Source: Bacteroidota bacterium (GTDB lineage: Bacteria; Bacteroidota; Bacteroidia; Bacteroidales; JAGONC01). From it: a stretch of 64,000 bases of DNA. The stretch is from positions 1-64,000 of the forward strand of contig JAPLDP010000076.1 in the NCBI GenBank assembly GCA_026391695.1. Direction: 5' to 3'. Both the position numbers and the translations under genes were made by a program. Each line of letters starts with the position of its first letter. Within the stretch, counting starts at the first letter, position 1. The notes below the pieces were generated by a model, which worked only from the letters and a program-made list of their open reading frames with translations, did not search any database and was not told the origin of the DNA. Shown here in pieces: positions 25,565-33,686 of this stretch.

Positions 25565-26017
25565 ATGGAAGAGCCTATTAATGCAATATTAAACCGATAT
25601 CCAAAATATGATGAAGGGAGTTTAATTCCTATACTCCAGGCGATAGAGAATCATGATGGATATATCTCCCGGGAGGCAATAGAAAAAATATCTCTTCATT
25701 TAAGAATTTCGAGAAGCACAGTATATGGTGTAGCATCCTTTTATTCACAGTTCAAGTTTAATCCACCCGGAAGGCATTCCATTAAAATTTGTCTGGGTAC
25801 CGCCTGTCATGTCCAGGGCGGTGATTTTCTACTGAGTGCATTGAAGCTCGAAACAGGCATAGGCCCGGGTGAAACTTCCGTAGATAAAAGGTTTGACATG
25901 GAAAGGGTTGCCTGTCTTGGCTGTTGTGCACTGGCACCGGTAATGATGGTTAACAGGGACATTCATAGCCGTATGTCAGTGATAAAATTAAGAGAGATTC
26001 TTAAAAAATATGAATGA
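25565..26017 (+). CDS. NuoE/HydC-like [2Fe-2S] subunit, second set
   Basis: The 150-residue protein has the same fold and ligands as the copy at 16690: ILQAIENHDGYISREAIEKI, C-x4-C as CLGTAC and C-x3-C as CLGCC. It starts the plus-strand operon of five genes (nuoE-nuoF-nuoG-nfnA-nfnB) and overlaps the NuoF-like gene by 8 bases (ATGAATGA). Confidence 0.92.
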   Translation: MEEPINAILNRYPKYDEGSLIPILQAIENHDGYISREAIEKISLHLRISRSTVYGVASFYSQFKFNPPGRHSIKICLGTACHVQGGDFLLSALKLETGIGPGETSVDKRFDMERVACLGCCALAPVMMVNRDIHSRMSVIKLREILKKYE

Positions 26018-27875
26018 TTTTAGTCAGATACAACGGGAAGCTTTAGAGGAATGGCAGGCTTTACAGAATGGTTCAGCTCCTGTCGTTTATATCGGGATGG
26101 GAAGCTGTGGTCTCGCTTCTGGTGCCGGACAAGTGTGGGAGAAAGTCAGGAAGAGAATATCCCGATCAAGGCAGAAAGTGCATTTGTTAAAGGTAGGATG
26201 CATAGGTCCCTGCTATCTGGAACCGTTTCTTGATATCAAGAAACCCGGATCGGTACGCTTAAGCTTTAACAATGTCGATCCGGATAAAGCTGATCAACTC
26301 CTGAAGGGTTATATTTTTGGTGGTGAGACCGTATTTAAACCCCTCGGACACTTAGGTGATCCTGATGAGCACATTAACGGGACAAAATCATTCTGGAGCC
26401 TTCCTATGCTTAAAAACCAGAAACGGATTGTCCTACGGAATTGTGGTATCATAGATCCCGAAAATATAAAGCATTATATTGCCAGAGATGGATTTCAGGG
26501 ATTGATAAATGCGTTCCAAAGAGGTCCAGAAAACGTCATCAAGGAAATTGAGATAGCCGGCTTGCGCGGAAGAGGTGGAGCAGGCTTTCCGACTTACAAA
26601 AAATGGCAGCTCTGCAGGGACGTCAAAGCCAGTCCGAAATACCTCATTTGTAATGCTGATGAGGGCGACCCCGGTGCTTTTATGAACAGGTCGTTAATAG
26701 AAGGTGATCCCTTTGCCCTGCTTGAAGGTATGATGATTGCAGCTTATGCCATCGGAGCGGGATTCGGATATATCTATATACGTGCTGAATATCCGCTGGC
26801 TATTGAAAGACTGAAGCTGGCTATAAATCAAATGAAAGATATTGGTCTCATCGGGAAAAATATCCTTGACAGTGGTTTTGATTTTGAAATCCGCCTAAAA
26901 GAAGGGGCAGGAGCATTTGTCTGTGGGGAAGAAACCGCACTGATTTCATCCATCGAAGGAAATAGGGGAATGCCTCGCAGCCGGCCTCCTTTTCCTGCTA
27001 TTTCAGGATTACATGGCAATCCGACAACGATCAATAACGTTGAAACACTGGCCACCATTCCCAATATTCTGAGAAATGGCGGACAATGGTTTGCCGGTTA
27101 TGGAACAGATAAAAGCAAGGGCACAAAAACCTTTGCACTCGTCGGAAAAGTGAGAAGAACCGGATTAATTGAAGTGCCACTGGGTACAACATTGCGTGAG
27201 ATCATTTTTGACATTGGTGGTGGCACACTTAAGCCATTTAAAGCTGTACAGACTGGTGGTCCATCAGGAGGCTGTCTTTCAAAAGAATACCTGGACCTGC
27301 CCATTGATTATGAATCCCTGACAGCTGCGGGCTCGATTATGGGCTCAGGAGGTCTGATCATCATGGATGAGCACTCCTGCATGGTAGATATAGCCAAATA
27401 TTTTCTTCGATTTACGAGCAAAGAAAGCTGTGGAAAGTGCACACCATGCCGCATTGGCACACGTAAGATGGTTGAAATTTTGGAGAGAATCACCGAAGGG
27501 AATGGTCATTCTGAAGATATTGCCATCCTGGAGAACCTTGCACAGACGGTAAAAAAAGGATCGCTTTGTGGCCTCGGACAGACAGCACCCAATCCGGTGA
27601 TGACAACACTGAGGTATTTCAGGGAAGAATATACGGCACATATAGATAAAAAACGCTGCCCTGCTGCTGTCTGCCGTGATCTGGTGGTGTACAGGGTAAT
27701 TAAGGAGAAATGCACCGGTTGTGAGCGTTGTGTGGAAGTATGTCCTGCCAAAGCTATCTCAGGTCCCCGTAGTGAACCACACAATCTGGATCCGACTAAA
27801 TGTATTAAATGCCGTGCATGTTATGAAATATGTCGGTTTGATGCAATTGCCGGTGATGCTATTGTAATCGAATAG
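26010..27875 (+). CDS. NuoF/HydB-like FMN and NADH-binding subunit, second set
   Basis: The 621-residue protein has the same domain order as the first NuoF-like protein: an N-terminal thioredoxin-like region with three of four expected cysteines (GSCG, VGCIGPC), the FMN/NADH core (GLRGRGGAGFPTYKKW, NADEGDPGAFMNR, GAGAFVCGEETALI), ESCGKCTPCRIG with LCGLGQ, and a C-terminal 2[4Fe-4S] ferredoxin (CTGCERCVEVC, CIKCRACYEIC). The core is complete for flavin-based electron transfer from NADH. It overlaps nuoE by 8 bases and is followed by the NuoG-like gene after about 40 bases. Confidence 0.92.
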   Translation: MNDFSQIQREALEEWQALQNGSAPVVYIGMGSCGLASGAGQVWEKVRKRISRSRQKVHLLKVGCIGPCYLEPFLDIKKPGSVRLSFNNVDPDKADQLLKGYIFGGETVFKPLGHLGDPDEHINGTKSFWSLPMLKNQKRIVLRNCGIIDPENIKHYIARDGFQGLINAFQRGPENVIKEIEIAGLRGRGGAGFPTYKKWQLCRDVKASPKYLICNADEGDPGAFMNRSLIEGDPFALLEGMMIAAYAIGAGFGYIYIRAEYPLAIERLKLAINQMKDIGLIGKNILDSGFDFEIRLKEGAGAFVCGEETALISSIEGNRGMPRSRPPFPAISGLHGNPTTINNVETLATIPNILRNGGQWFAGYGTDKSKGTKTFALVGKVRRTGLIEVPLGTTLREIIFDIGGGTLKPFKAVQTGGPSGGCLSKEYLDLPIDYESLTAAGSIMGSGGLIIMDEHSCMVDIAKYFLRFTSKESCGKCTPCRIGTRKMVEILERITEGNGHSEDIAILENLAQTVKKGSLCGLGQTAPNPVMTTLRYFREEYTAHIDKKRCPAAVCRDLVVYRVIKEKCTGCERCVEVCPAKAISGPRSEPHNLDPTKCIKCRACYEICRFDAIAGDAIVIE

Positions 27876-27914
27876 ATACAATGAGGAGGATAAACTTATT
27901 GTAACATAAAGTTT

Positions 27915-30509
27915 ATGAGAGAAGCATCAAAGGAAATACAGAGAATAAATGTCACAGTTACTGTTGATGGCAGGAAGTTGGAAGTCCCTGAAGGGTTCAC
28001 TGTGTTGCAGGCTTCAAGAAAATCAGGTAGTTATATTCCCACCCTCTGTTATCTTGACAATTTGCCCAATTATGGAGGATGCCGCCTTTGCATGGTGGAG
28101 ATAAAAAATATGAGGGGTTTTCCCACTGCCTGCACTACACCTGTGACTCAGGGTATGGAAATAATCACAAAAACGGATGAGCTTCAAGCACTTAGAAGAG
28201 ACATCCTGGAATTATTACTTACTGAACACCCGTATACATGTCTTGTCTGCGGCGACAAAAATGATTGCGGGCAATATATGCACTCCACCAGAAAAGTTGG
28301 AGTGACAACAGGTTGTAATTTTTGTACCAGTAACGGTGACTGTGAGCTGCAAAACCTTGTGGATTATCTTGAGCTTACGGACATGAAGTTCCCTATTTCA
28401 TACCGTAACGTTGCACCTGTGAGAGATAATCCCTTCTATGAACTGGATTATAATCTTTGCGTTCTTTGTGGCCGTTGTGTGAGGATTTGTAATGATGAAC
28501 GCCACAGCAAAGTACTAGCATTTGTTCAGCGCGGGAATTCGACACTCGTGGGTACGGCATTCAATGAGTCACAGAAGGATGCAGGTTGTGAATACTGTGG
28601 TGCCTGTGTGGATGTCTGTCCTACAGGTTCTCTATCAGAAAAAATGGGGAGCTGGGTTGGTCTTCCTGACAGGTCAATAAGTACAACATGTGTTTCATGC
28701 TCCATTGGCTGCGAAATGAACATAAACACAAAAGGAGAAAGGGTTGTGAATGTCGGACCGGCTCCGGGAAAACGTACTGATCCTCCCCAGCTGTGCGTTC
28801 GTGGTAAATTTGTTCCACCCGATATAATCCACCATCCGGCACGTATCACCTCCCCACTTATCAAAAAAGAAAACCGGTGGGCTGAAGTAGGCTGGAAAGA
28901 AGCAATTCATTATTCTGCCAGTCATCTTGAACAATTCAGGGGTAATCGGTTTGGAATGATCGGATCGGCTCAGGATACGATTGAAAACAATTATATCCTG
29001 CAGAAATTTGCAAGAAAAATAATGCGGTCAAATAACGTTGACCTTCTATCCTCTTATCCTGAAAAAGAATTAATTAAAAATATCAACGACTACCATAAAG
29101 TTTTTCCTCCATTCAAAGTGAACGATATAACCGATGCGGATACTGTTTTTTTGATAGGTTCCAGGGCGTATTTATCCCATCCGATCATTGAAAACAAGAT
29201 CAGAAAAGCGTATAGCAATGGCAGACAGGTTGTTGCTGCAAGTACACATAACAGCAGAACAACGGATTTTACATCGTATCACACAACTTATTCTCCCGGT
29301 GGAGAATCTGCTTTTCTTTCCTTATTGCTGTTCAGTTTGGCAAGAAAAACGAAGAGTCCTGCTGCAAAAGAAATTCTCCGGCAGCTTAAGGATCTGGAGA
29401 TTCATGAGGCCATGGCCAGATGCGGTATCACACCTGGAGCGCTGAAAAACCTATCGGATATAATCTTCCATTCCGGAAATACGGTAATCATTGTTGGTGA
29501 TGAAATTTTAAGAAATGCTGACTGTCTGAACAGTTTTAATGCTTTAGTGAATCTTCAGCTCCTGCTGGATGGGCATTGCAGGATGATGTTCCTTCTCGAT
29601 GAAGGTAACCGTTATGGTGGTACGTATGTAGGCATGCACCCATATTACCTCGCCGGATTTGATGAGCTTGATGATGAAAAAACTCTGAAAAAATGGTCAC
29701 ATCAATGGCAGACCAAACTCAATCAAACACCAGGATATTCTTCTGATGAAATGATTAAAAAAATAAATGGAGATGGCATCAGTGCACTGTTTATTGTCGG
29801 TGATATACCGCCTGATAAACGGTTATCTGGTTTAAGTTTTCTTGTCCAGCAAAATATGTTCTTCACCGAAACGTCGAAATTCGCAAATGTATTCTTCCCA
29901 CTGACCAGTCATTTTGAGGATAGTGGTCATATCATGAATCTGGAAGGTGAACTAAAAAAGAACACCCGTGTAATTCAACCGCTTGAAGGCACAAAACCGG
30001 TATGGCAGGTTATTTCAGAGATTTCAGATGGCTTAAATGAAACCGGATTTAATTATAAACAGCCAGAGGATATCTTCACCGATCTTTGTTCATTGATCGA
30101 TCTGACTTTTACCTCGCCTGCAAAGAATGTTTCGAAAGTAAAACCACTTACAACCAGATCAGTGGGAAATAATGATTTACCGGTGTCACTCATCATTGAA
30201 CCAAACGCCTTTCATTATTTTGGCAATATTTTATCAGCACACATACCCGACATGAAATCAATCAGGGATGAAGGTATATTATTTATTTCTGCATTGATTT
30301 CAGAGCAGTTATCCTTAATTGATGGTAAGGAGGTAAATATAATAACAGGATTTGGCAAGATTAATACGACCGTAAGGATTAATCATGAACTGGAAGGAAA
30401 TATTGCCTTTTTCAGGCCAACTTGGGAACATATATCAAGTATTGCTGATGGTATTAACATTGATCAGTATCATATTCCTGTAAAAATTGAAGATCTGAGA
30501 AATGATTAA
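27915..30509 (+). CDS. NuoG/FdhA-like iron-sulfur protein lacking a metal-ligand cysteine
   Basis: The 864-residue protein opens with a [2Fe-2S] ferredoxin (C45, C56, C59, C73), followed by an expanded cysteine-rich insertion (HPYTCLVCGDKNDC and CNFCTSNGDCELQ at about 107-147), two [4Fe-4S] motifs (CVLCGRCVRIC, CEYCGACVDVC) and a molybdopterin-oxidoreductase-like part from CVSCSIGC to the C-terminus. The residue that binds molybdenum in formate dehydrogenase is missing (RSNNVDLLSS region has no C, U or S at the usual H-C-H site), and there is no hydrogenase H-cluster motif. It is therefore probably an electron-distribution subunit with no Mo or H2 chemistry of its own. It overlaps the next gene by 8 bases (ATGATTAA). 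Confidence 0.85.
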   Translation: MREASKEIQRINVTVTVDGRKLEVPEGFTVLQASRKSGSYIPTLCYLDNLPNYGGCRLCMVEIKNMRGFPTACTTPVTQGMEIITKTDELQALRRDILELLLTEHPYTCLVCGDKNDCGQYMHSTRKVGVTTGCNFCTSNGDCELQNLVDYLELTDMKFPISYRNVAPVRDNPFYELDYNLCVLCGRCVRICNDERHSKVLAFVQRGNSTLVGTAFNESQKDAGCEYCGACVDVCPTGSLSEKMGSWVGLPDRSISTTCVSCSIGCEMNINTKGERVVNVGPAPGKRTDPPQLCVRGKFVPPDIIHHPARITSPLIKKENRWAEVGWKEAIHYSASHLEQFRGNRFGMIGSAQDTIENNYILQKFARKIMRSNNVDLLSSYPEKELIKNINDYHKVFPPFKVNDITDADTVFLIGSRAYLSHPIIENKIRKAYSNGRQVVAASTHNSRTTDFTSYHTTYSPGGESAFLSLLLFSLARKTKSPAAKEILRQLKDLEIHEAMARCGITPGALKNLSDIIFHSGNTVIIVGDEILRNADCLNSFNALVNLQLLLDGHCRMMFLLDEGNRYGGTYVGMHPYYLAGFDELDDEKTLKKWSHQWQTKLNQTPGYSSDEMIKKINGDGISALFIVGDIPPDKRLSGLSFLVQQNMFFTETSKFANVFFPLTSHFEDSGHIMNLEGELKKNTRVIQPLEGTKPVWQVISEISDGLNETGFNYKQPEDIFTDLCSLIDLTFTSPAKNVSKVKPLTTRSVGNNDLPVSLIIEPNAFHYFGNILSAHIPDMKSIRDEGILFISALISEQLSLIDGKEVNIITGFGKINTTVRINHELEGNIAFFRPTWEHISSIADGINIDQYHIPVKIEDLRND

Positions 30510-31317
30510 AATATTGGACAAAGCACATATTGCCCCCAACATACACTGTTGTACTGTAGATGCACCGGATATAGCGCGCAAGGCAAAAGCAGGTCAATTT
30601 GTCATTGTAATACCTGACGAATTCAGTGAGAGGATACCGATTACTATTTCAGATTGGGATACAGAAGCAGGTACGGTGACCATTGTATTTTTGGAGATTG
30701 GTGCAGCAACCCAGCGCTTTGCTGAATTACAGCCTGGTGATACTATTTACTCTTTTACCGGACCATTGGGAAGACCTTTCGAGTTTGATAATTTTGGTAA
30801 AGTGGCTCTGGTAGGAGGATGTTATGGTATTGGTGGGATCTATCCTGCTGCTAAAGCACTTAAGGAAAAAGGTAATGAAGTAATTTGCTATTCGGAGGCG
30901 AGAAGTAAGTTTTTATTATACTGGAATGATAAATTGGAAAAGGTATCTGACGAGGTACGTTATGCCACGGTTGATGGATCATTAGGATTCAAAGGTCATG
31001 CTTATGACTTTCTAACAACTAATCTGCAATCGGGTGAAAGGTTTGAAAGGGTAATGGCAGTTGGCTGTACGTATATGATGTACCGGATTTCTGAAGCCAC
31101 ACGCCCGTTTGGCATCAAAACAATTGTCAGCATGAATCCTGTAATGATTGATGGTACCGGAATGTGCGGAGCATGCCGTTTGGTAGTGAAGGGTGAGACA
31201 AAATTTGCCTGTGTGGATGGTCCTCATTTTGATGGCCACCAGGTGGATTGGGATGTTGTATTATCGAGGCGTAAAGCTTATCTGGAGGAAGAGATCATAT
31301 CAAAAGAAAGGTGGTAA
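30502..31317 (+). CDS. NfnA-like ferredoxin-NAD(P)+ reductase subunit, second copy
   Basis: The 271-residue protein is a paralogue of that at 23531. It shows the FAD-binding segment (KAGQFVIVIPDEFSERIPIT), the pyridine-nucleotide region (VALVGGCYGIGGIYPA) and the [2Fe-2S] site (GTGMCGACRL, then CVDGPHFDGH). It is translationally coupled to the NuoG-like gene before it and followed by nfnB one base after its stop (TAACATG). This places NfnAB in one operon with NuoEFG, so the five proteins probably form one complex. Confidence 0.9.
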   Translation: MIKILDKAHIAPNIHCCTVDAPDIARKAKAGQFVIVIPDEFSERIPITISDWDTEAGTVTIVFLEIGAATQRFAELQPGDTIYSFTGPLGRPFEFDNFGKVALVGGCYGIGGIYPAAKALKEKGNEVICYSEARSKFLLYWNDKLEKVSDEVRYATVDGSLGFKGHAYDFLTTNLQSGERFERVMAVGCTYMMYRISEATRPFGIKTIVSMNPVMIDGTGMCGACRLVVKGETKFACVDGPHFDGHQVDWDVVLSRRKAYLEEEIISKERW

Positions 31318-31318
31318 C

Positions 31319-32716
31319 ATGGCTATTATTAGTCCAACAAAGACCCCAATGAGGGAGCAACCGCCTGAGGAACGCATACGGAACTTTAGAGAAGTGCCCT
31401 TCGGGTATACTCCTGATGAGGCGGTGAGTGAGGCACAGCGGTGCCTGCAATGCAAGAAACCCTTATGTATAACAGGCTGCCCTGTAGAGATCGACATTCA
31501 GGGTTTCATTGCTTTGCTTGTTCAAAAGAAATTCAAAGAAGGGATATCGAAGATCAAGGAAAAAAATATCCTGCCGGCTATATGTGGTCGTGTTTGTCCA
31601 CAAGAGGAGCAATGTGAGAAGCAGTGTATCGTAGGGAAGAAGAACGAACCGGTAGCAATAGGCCGGCTTGAGCGGTTTCTGGCGGACTGGGAGCGTAACG
31701 AAGGCGAAATAGAAATACCACATCAACCTGAATCTACAGGTAAAAAAGTAGCCATCGTCGGTGCAGGTCCTGCAGGAATTACAGCTGCAGCTGATCTGGC
31801 AAAGATTGGCCATAAAGTGGATATGTTCGAAGCATTGCATCAGCCTGGAGGCGTACTCGTATATGGTATCCCTGAATTCAGACTTCCTAAGGAAATAGTT
31901 TTTAAAGAAATAGATTATTTAAGGAAGCTGGGTGTCAATGTATATACCGATACCGTCATTGGAATGATTAAAAGCATTGATGAACTGCAGGAATCCTACG
32001 ATGCGGTCTTCCTCGGTACAGGTGCTGGATTACCCTGGTTTCTTAAGGTCCCGGGTGAAAACCTCAATGGCATTTATTCTGCCAATGAGTACTTAACGCG
32101 TGCGAATCTGATGAAAGCCTATCTTTTCCCCAAATACAAAACGCCGATCATAAAAAGAAAAAGAGTGGCAACAGTAGGAGGTGGCAATGTCGCCATGGAT
32201 TGTGCTCGCACAGCTCTGCGACTTGGCGCGAAGGAATCCATCCTTATATACAGGCGTGCCAGGGAACAGATGCCTGCACGGGCTGAAGAGATACATCATG
32301 CGGAACAGGAAGGGATTATATTCCATCTCTTGTCCAACCCTGCTGCCTTTTATGGTGATAAGAACGGTTGGGTCAGGGAAGCGGAATGTATTAAAATGGA
32401 ACTCGGTGAACCTGATGAATCTGGCAGAAGAAGACCTGTACCCATCGAAGGTGCCAATTTCATGGTTTCCATAGATGTGGTCATAATTGCTATCGGAAAT
32501 AGTCCTAACCCTCTCATCCATTCGACAACAAAAGATATCGAGGTTACAAAATGGGGAACTATCATAACCGATCCGGCTACTGGAAAAACATCCAAAAGAG
32601 GCGTTTTTGCCGGTGGTGATGTGGCTACAGGTGCTGCTACAGTCATACTTGCCATGGGAGCCGGGAAAATCGCTGCAAGAGGTATACATGACTACCTGCA
32701 AACAGGAATCTGGTAA
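31319..32716 (+). CDS. NfnB/GltD-like flavoprotein, second copy
   Basis: Counted from ATG 31319, the protein has 465 residues and starts MAIISPTKTPMREQ. The ATG directly follows the nfnA stop and is preceded by AAAGAAAGGTGG, one of the few Shine-Dalgarno-like sequences here. Motifs are CLQCKKPLCITGCPV and CGRVCPQEEQCEKQC for the [4Fe-4S] clusters, VAIVGAGPAGITAA for FAD, VATVGGGNVAMDCA for NAD(P)H and FAGGDVATGAATVILAMGAG. It lacks the zinc-ribbon module of its paralogue at 21707, but a free double zinc-ribbon gene follows on the opposite strand. Annotation as glutamate synthase small subunit would be misleading because no large subunit is near. Confidence 0.9.
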   Translation: MAIISPTKTPMREQPPEERIRNFREVPFGYTPDEAVSEAQRCLQCKKPLCITGCPVEIDIQGFIALLVQKKFKEGISKIKEKNILPAICGRVCPQEEQCEKQCIVGKKNEPVAIGRLERFLADWERNEGEIEIPHQPESTGKKVAIVGAGPAGITAAADLAKIGHKVDMFEALHQPGGVLVYGIPEFRLPKEIVFKEIDYLRKLGVNVYTDTVIGMIKSIDELQESYDAVFLGTGAGLPWFLKVPGENLNGIYSANEYLTRANLMKAYLFPKYKTPIIKRKRVATVGGGNVAMDCARTALRLGAKESILIYRRAREQMPARAEEIHHAEQEGIIFHLLSNPAAFYGDKNGWVREAECIKMELGEPDESGRRRPVPIEGANFMVSIDVVIIAIGNSPNPLIHSTTKDIEVTKWGTIITDPATGKTSKRGVFAGGDVATGAATVILAMGAGKIAARGIHDYLQTGIW

Positions 32717-32722
32717 ACAAAT

Positions 32723-33598
32723 TTACCATTCCAGGCTATCTTCCATTTTTATATCATAGAGATCTTCGTTGCTCAGTCCATGCCATTTACAACCTTTTTT
32801 CGTACACAGGTAAAAGTCGATAAATTTTGTTCTGGCACTGACTTTTATCATGGCGATAGGTGACATGCACCAATCACAATATTTATCTTCCAGCTTTAAA
32901 CTTTCAGAACAGTAGGGACATTTCAGGTCTTTGGCTGTTTCAAGCTCGGGCAGAAAAATGGTGGATTTTGATGTAAACACATTCAGGTAGGGACTCAGCA
33001 TAATGATTCCTTCTTCATTTCTTTCATTGATGATATTTAGCTTGATCATTTCATCCTCAATCAAGCTTCTATGGCAGTGCGGACAATATGTTTGAAGAAA
33101 AGTGCCCGTCTCAATAATTTCCTTGAATTCATCCTTTTTATCAGGTTTTTTAACCTTTTTTGATGGTTCGGTTATGATACTGGGGAATGCCCTTTCTCTG
33201 AACCCATACTCCTGATAAAGTTTCTTAAGTGCTATATTAAGGTCGCCAAATTCAACCAGATGGTTTTTACACCCGGCACGGGAACAGATACTGACTTTTC
33301 CGCCCATATCAAGATAAAACGACACCATGTTCGCACCGCACGTCATGCATTCCACATCAGAGATTATCTCCTTCTCGCAGCCTGGACAGGAAAACCTGGC
33401 AACCTCATTATCATGTATTTCTATCTCCGACACGTGATTATAGCTACCATAAATCGAACTCAGGCGGATGTTGCCCTTTTTCCCTGCAATCTCAATACTC
33501 AGCTTTATGCTTGATTCATTGTCGACGAGATGTTCATCATCCATTAGTGATTCCCCGCAATTTGGACATTTGACCCTTAAAGAAAGAAAATCGTACAT
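32723..33598 (-). CDS. Double zinc-ribbon protein of unknown function, second copy
   Basis: The 291-residue protein is a clear paralogue of that at 24403: both end NEDLYDI-MEDSLEW or SEEDLYDIQLEDSLEW and share KVKCPxC, the internal LSPYLNVFTSKST and the final KKGCKWHG. The cysteine pairs are CPNC, CPGC, CMTC and CSRAGC, then CPHC, CPYC, CDWC and CTKKGC. A lysine-rich linker (KKVKKPDKKDE) joins the two modules and is longer than in the paralogue. Convergent with the nfnB-like gene, it may be expressed separately. No function is known to me. Confidence 0.8.
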   Translation of the reverse strand: MYDFLSLRVKCPNCGESLMDDEHLVDNESSIKLSIEIAGKKGNIRLSSIYGSYNHVSEIEIHDNEVARFSCPGCEKEIISDVECMTCGANMVSFYLDMGGKVSICSRAGCKNHLVEFGDLNIALKKLYQEYGFRERAFPSIITEPSKKVKKPDKKDEFKEIIETGTFLQTYCPHCHRSLIEDEMIKLNIINERNEEGIIMLSPYLNVFTSKSTIFLPELETAKDLKCPYCSESLKLEDKYCDWCMSPIAMIKVSARTKFIDFYLCTKKGCKWHGLSNEDLYDIKMEDSLEW

Positions 33599-33686
33599 TG
33601 TATTCGGTTTTTAGATTTCGCTGTAAATAAGATCTCTGTGACTTTGCAAGTATATAAAAAAATCAGACATCAGTTCACGGGATTTT

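Noticed and set aside
27915-30509. [FeFe]-hydrogenase catalytic subunit beside NuoE/NuoF-like genes
   Set aside because: No H-cluster signature cysteines are present after the ferredoxin domains.
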